Assembly (NCBI GenBank): GCA_021159225.1
Contig: JAGGSE010000214.1
Location: 1 to 15,278, forward strand
DNA from: a bacterium
GTDB taxonomy: Bacteria; Patescibacteriota; Minisyncoccia; Minisyncoccales; JAGGSE01
Reading direction: 5' to 3'
DNA length: 15,278 nt
The number at the start of each line of letters is the position of its first letter. Position 1 is the first letter of the stretch. Under the pieces are notes generated by a model, which saw only the letters and a list, made by a program, of their open reading frames with translations, made no database searches and had not been told where the DNA came from. A program made the position numbers and the translations under genes. Below are positions 13,742 through 15,278 of this stretch, piece after piece.

Positions 13742-15064
13742 ATGACAAATACTCTTTTTTTCCGAAAACTGCTTCTTGTTATTGGAGACATCCTCCTTCT
13801 TTATCTTTCTCTGCTTTTAGCCTTGGTTATCCGCTCTTTTGGACATCTGCAACCAGAATTTTTCTTTCAGCATCTTCCGCCATTCACGATTTTATATCTT
13901 CTTTGGCTGGCAATCTTCTATATTTTAGGACTTTACGATTTTTCTCTTTTCCAAGAACTATCCGCTTTTTCCGCCCGGATTTGCCTTGGACTTGGACTAT
14001 CTCTGGCAACAGGAACAAGTTTCTTTTATTTAATACCATCTTTGGGAATCAGCCCGAAGACGACCCTGTTCCTGAACATCCTTGTGTTCGGCATACTGAT
14101 TTTCGCCTGGAGAAGATTTTTTTATTTCATCTTCTCCTCCCATTTTCAAACACAGGTAGCAATAGTTGGAAAAAACGCTTCTTCAGAAGAACTGGCAAAA
14201 AGCATCCAGAAAAACCCCCATTTTGGCTATAAACTAACTGCCTTTCTTGACCCAAAAAAGGACATCTTAAAACAAATCCGGGAAAACAGAATTGACACTA
14301 TCATTATGGCTGAAAATCTTGAACTCAATTCCTCCTTGACAAAAAAACTCTATCAGTGCCTCCCTCTAAAAGTAAACCTCATTGACCTGCCCCGCGCCTA
14401 CGAAATGATTTTTGAAAAAATCCCCGTATCTTCTGTCTCTCAAGTATGGCTTTTAGAAAACATAAAAGAAAAAAACAAGGACTCCTACGAAAAAATGAAA
14501 AGGGCAATTGACCTTGTCTTATCTTCTCTTCTTCTCCTTGCCACCCTTCCCCTCTGGCTTGTCATTGCTCTGCTTATTAAATTAGAGGACAAAGGACCTG
14601 TTTTTTACAAGCAAAAAAGGGTAGGCAAAAACAAGAAAGAATTTTACCTCTGGAAATTTCGCTCAATGACAACCGAAGCGGAAAAGAAGACAGGGGCTGT
14701 TTGGGCAAAAGAAAAGGACCCGAGAATAACAAAAATCGGAGGACTTTTAAGACAGACCCACCTTGACGAACTTCCCCAAATGCTCAACATCATCAAGGGA
14801 GACATCAGTCTGGTTGGGCCCCGCCCGGAGAGACCGGAATTTGTTAAAAAATTAGAAAAAGAAATCCCCTATTATCATCTCCGACACCTAATAAAGCCGG
14901 GATTTACCGGCTGGGCTCAGATAAAATTTAGATATGCCAGGTCGATAATGGATAGTTTTGAAAAATTCCAATATGACCTATATTACCTCAAAAACCGCTC
15001 CCTCTTTTTGGACACCAAAATCCTTCTCAAAACCTTCCAGTTATTTTTCAAAAGAGAAAGATAA
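13742..15064 (+). CDS. Polyprenyl-phosphate sugar-1-phosphate transferase (bacterial sugar transferase family)
   Basis: This inner-membrane enzyme would start a surface polysaccharide by moving a sugar-1-phosphate from a nucleotide sugar to undecaprenyl phosphate. The 440-aa protein has four or five N-terminal membrane segments (about 8-130), a CoA-binding/Rossmann-like linker domain (about 137-230; VAIVGKNAS), a re-entrant or membrane helix (256-280), and the catalytic domain (about 252-440). Catalytic-domain motifs are VFYKQKRVGKN (287-297), LWKFRSMT (303-310), LDELPQMLNIIKGDISLVGPRPERPEF (341-367) with the catalytic Asp-Glu pair at 342-343, and KPGFTGWAQI (385-394). The domain order is that of the WbaP/CpsE/EpsL-type long form. 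I chose the ATG at 13742; an upstream TTG at 13706 lies inside the predicted promoter. It is divergent from the ligase gene and probably works in the same pathway. Confidence 0.92.
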   Translation: MTNTLFFRKLLLVIGDILLLYLSLLLALVIRSFGHLQPEFFFQHLPPFTILYLLWLAIFYILGLYDFSLFQELSAFSARICLGLGLSLATGTSFFYLIPSLGISPKTTLFLNILVFGILIFAWRRFFYFIFSSHFQTQVAIVGKNASSEELAKSIQKNPHFGYKLTAFLDPKKDILKQIRENRIDTIIMAENLELNSSLTKKLYQCLPLKVNLIDLPRAYEMIFEKIPVSSVSQVWLLENIKEKNKDSYEKMKRAIDLVLSSLLLLATLPLWLVIALLIKLEDKGPVFYKQKRVGKNKKEFYLWKFRSMTTEAEKKTGAVWAKEKDPRITKIGGLLRQTHLDELPQMLNIIKGDISLVGPRPERPEFVKKLEKEIPYYHLRHLIKPGFTGWAQIKFRYARSIMDSFEKFQYDLYYLKNRSLFLDTKILLKTFQLFFKRER

Positions 15065-15070
15065 AGTTTA

Positions 15071-15278
15071 CTATATTTTTTCTCGAATTTTCTTAATCAC
15101 CTCTGAAATTAAATACCTTTTTACCCAGACCTTTTGTCTCGCATCTAAAACCTCTCCTAATCCCTGCAAAATATTCTTTAAAGTAAAGTTTTTTGGAATA
15201 AATCTTATTAAATATTCCAAATACTCTCTTTTACTTCTTTTAGTTCTTTCCTTAATCAATTTTTCATTAATAGGAAAA
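15071..15278 (-). CDS. Unknown protein, C-terminal part (gene runs off the window)
   Basis: The frame is open from the right edge to a TAG at 15071-15073, giving at least 68 codons. A TTG at 15257-15259 could serve as a start, but the frame stays open upstream of it (reading FPINEK), so the gene most likely continues beyond the window. The visible part is small, basic and helical-looking (KERTKRSKREYLEYLIRF, then LDARQKVWVKRYLISEVIKK), with no membrane segment. I recognise no family. It converges on the sugar transferase gene with a 6-bp gap and no visible terminator. Confidence 0.45.
   Translation of the reverse strand, partial: FPINEKLIKERTKRSKREYLEYLIRFIPKNFTLKNILQGLGEVLDARQKVWVKRYLISEVIKKIREKI

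Overview
The window looks like a piece of a small-genome, AT-rich bacterium, most plausibly a member of the Patescibacteria/CPR (Parcubacteria-like). This is inferred from very tight gene packing with ATGA-type overlaps, weak or absent Shine-Dalgarno sequences, a TPR-tailed O-antigen-ligase-family protein, a gamma-alpha fused 2-oxoacid:ferredoxin oxidoreductase, and repeats of the CCAATT/TTGGAATT kind. No ribosomal marker is present, so the lineage is not proven.

Layout. From 13.7 kb leftward to 0.26 kb every gene is on the minus strand. In order of transcription they are: O-antigen-ligase/TPR protein, 2-oxoacid:ferredoxin oxidoreductase gamma-alpha and beta subunits, a 264-bp gap holding inverted-repeat elements, a coiled-coil protein of unknown function, a YvcK/CofD-like protein, a sugar-phosphate nucleotidyltransferase with a left-handed beta-helix tail, a second inverted-repeat element, a PP2C-like phosphatase, an UNC93-like MFS protein, TsaC, TsaD, and PurH as two adjacent ORFs (cyclohydrolase, then transformylase). 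The minus-strand block ends in about 250 bp of AT-rich direct and inverted repeats. On the other side of 13.7 kb a polyprenyl-phosphate sugar-1-phosphate transferase is transcribed rightward. A partial unknown gene converges on it at the right edge.

How the genes work together. The ligase/TPR protein, the sugar transferase and the beta-helix nucleotidyltransferase point to cell-surface polysaccharide synthesis. YvcK fits with envelope and carbon-flux control. TsaC and TsaD act in tRNA t6A37 synthesis. PurH would make the last two steps to IMP. The oxidoreductase would link 2-oxoacid oxidation to ferredoxin, although no ferredoxin gene is in view.

Most unusual points. (1) A perfect 10-bp inverted repeat between the divergent genes at 13.7 kb places a -35-like and a -10-like hexamer 17 bp apart on both strands, with both start codons nearly at the predicted +1. 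(2) A small family of inverted-repeat elements at about 5.5 and 8.8 kb carries the same short reading frame (MPQQRNYQ...LLKWLD), free-standing in one copy and in frame with the downstream gene in the other. (3) PurH is cut by a single in-frame TAA. (4) The nucleotidyltransferase domain lacks expected metal-binding aspartates.
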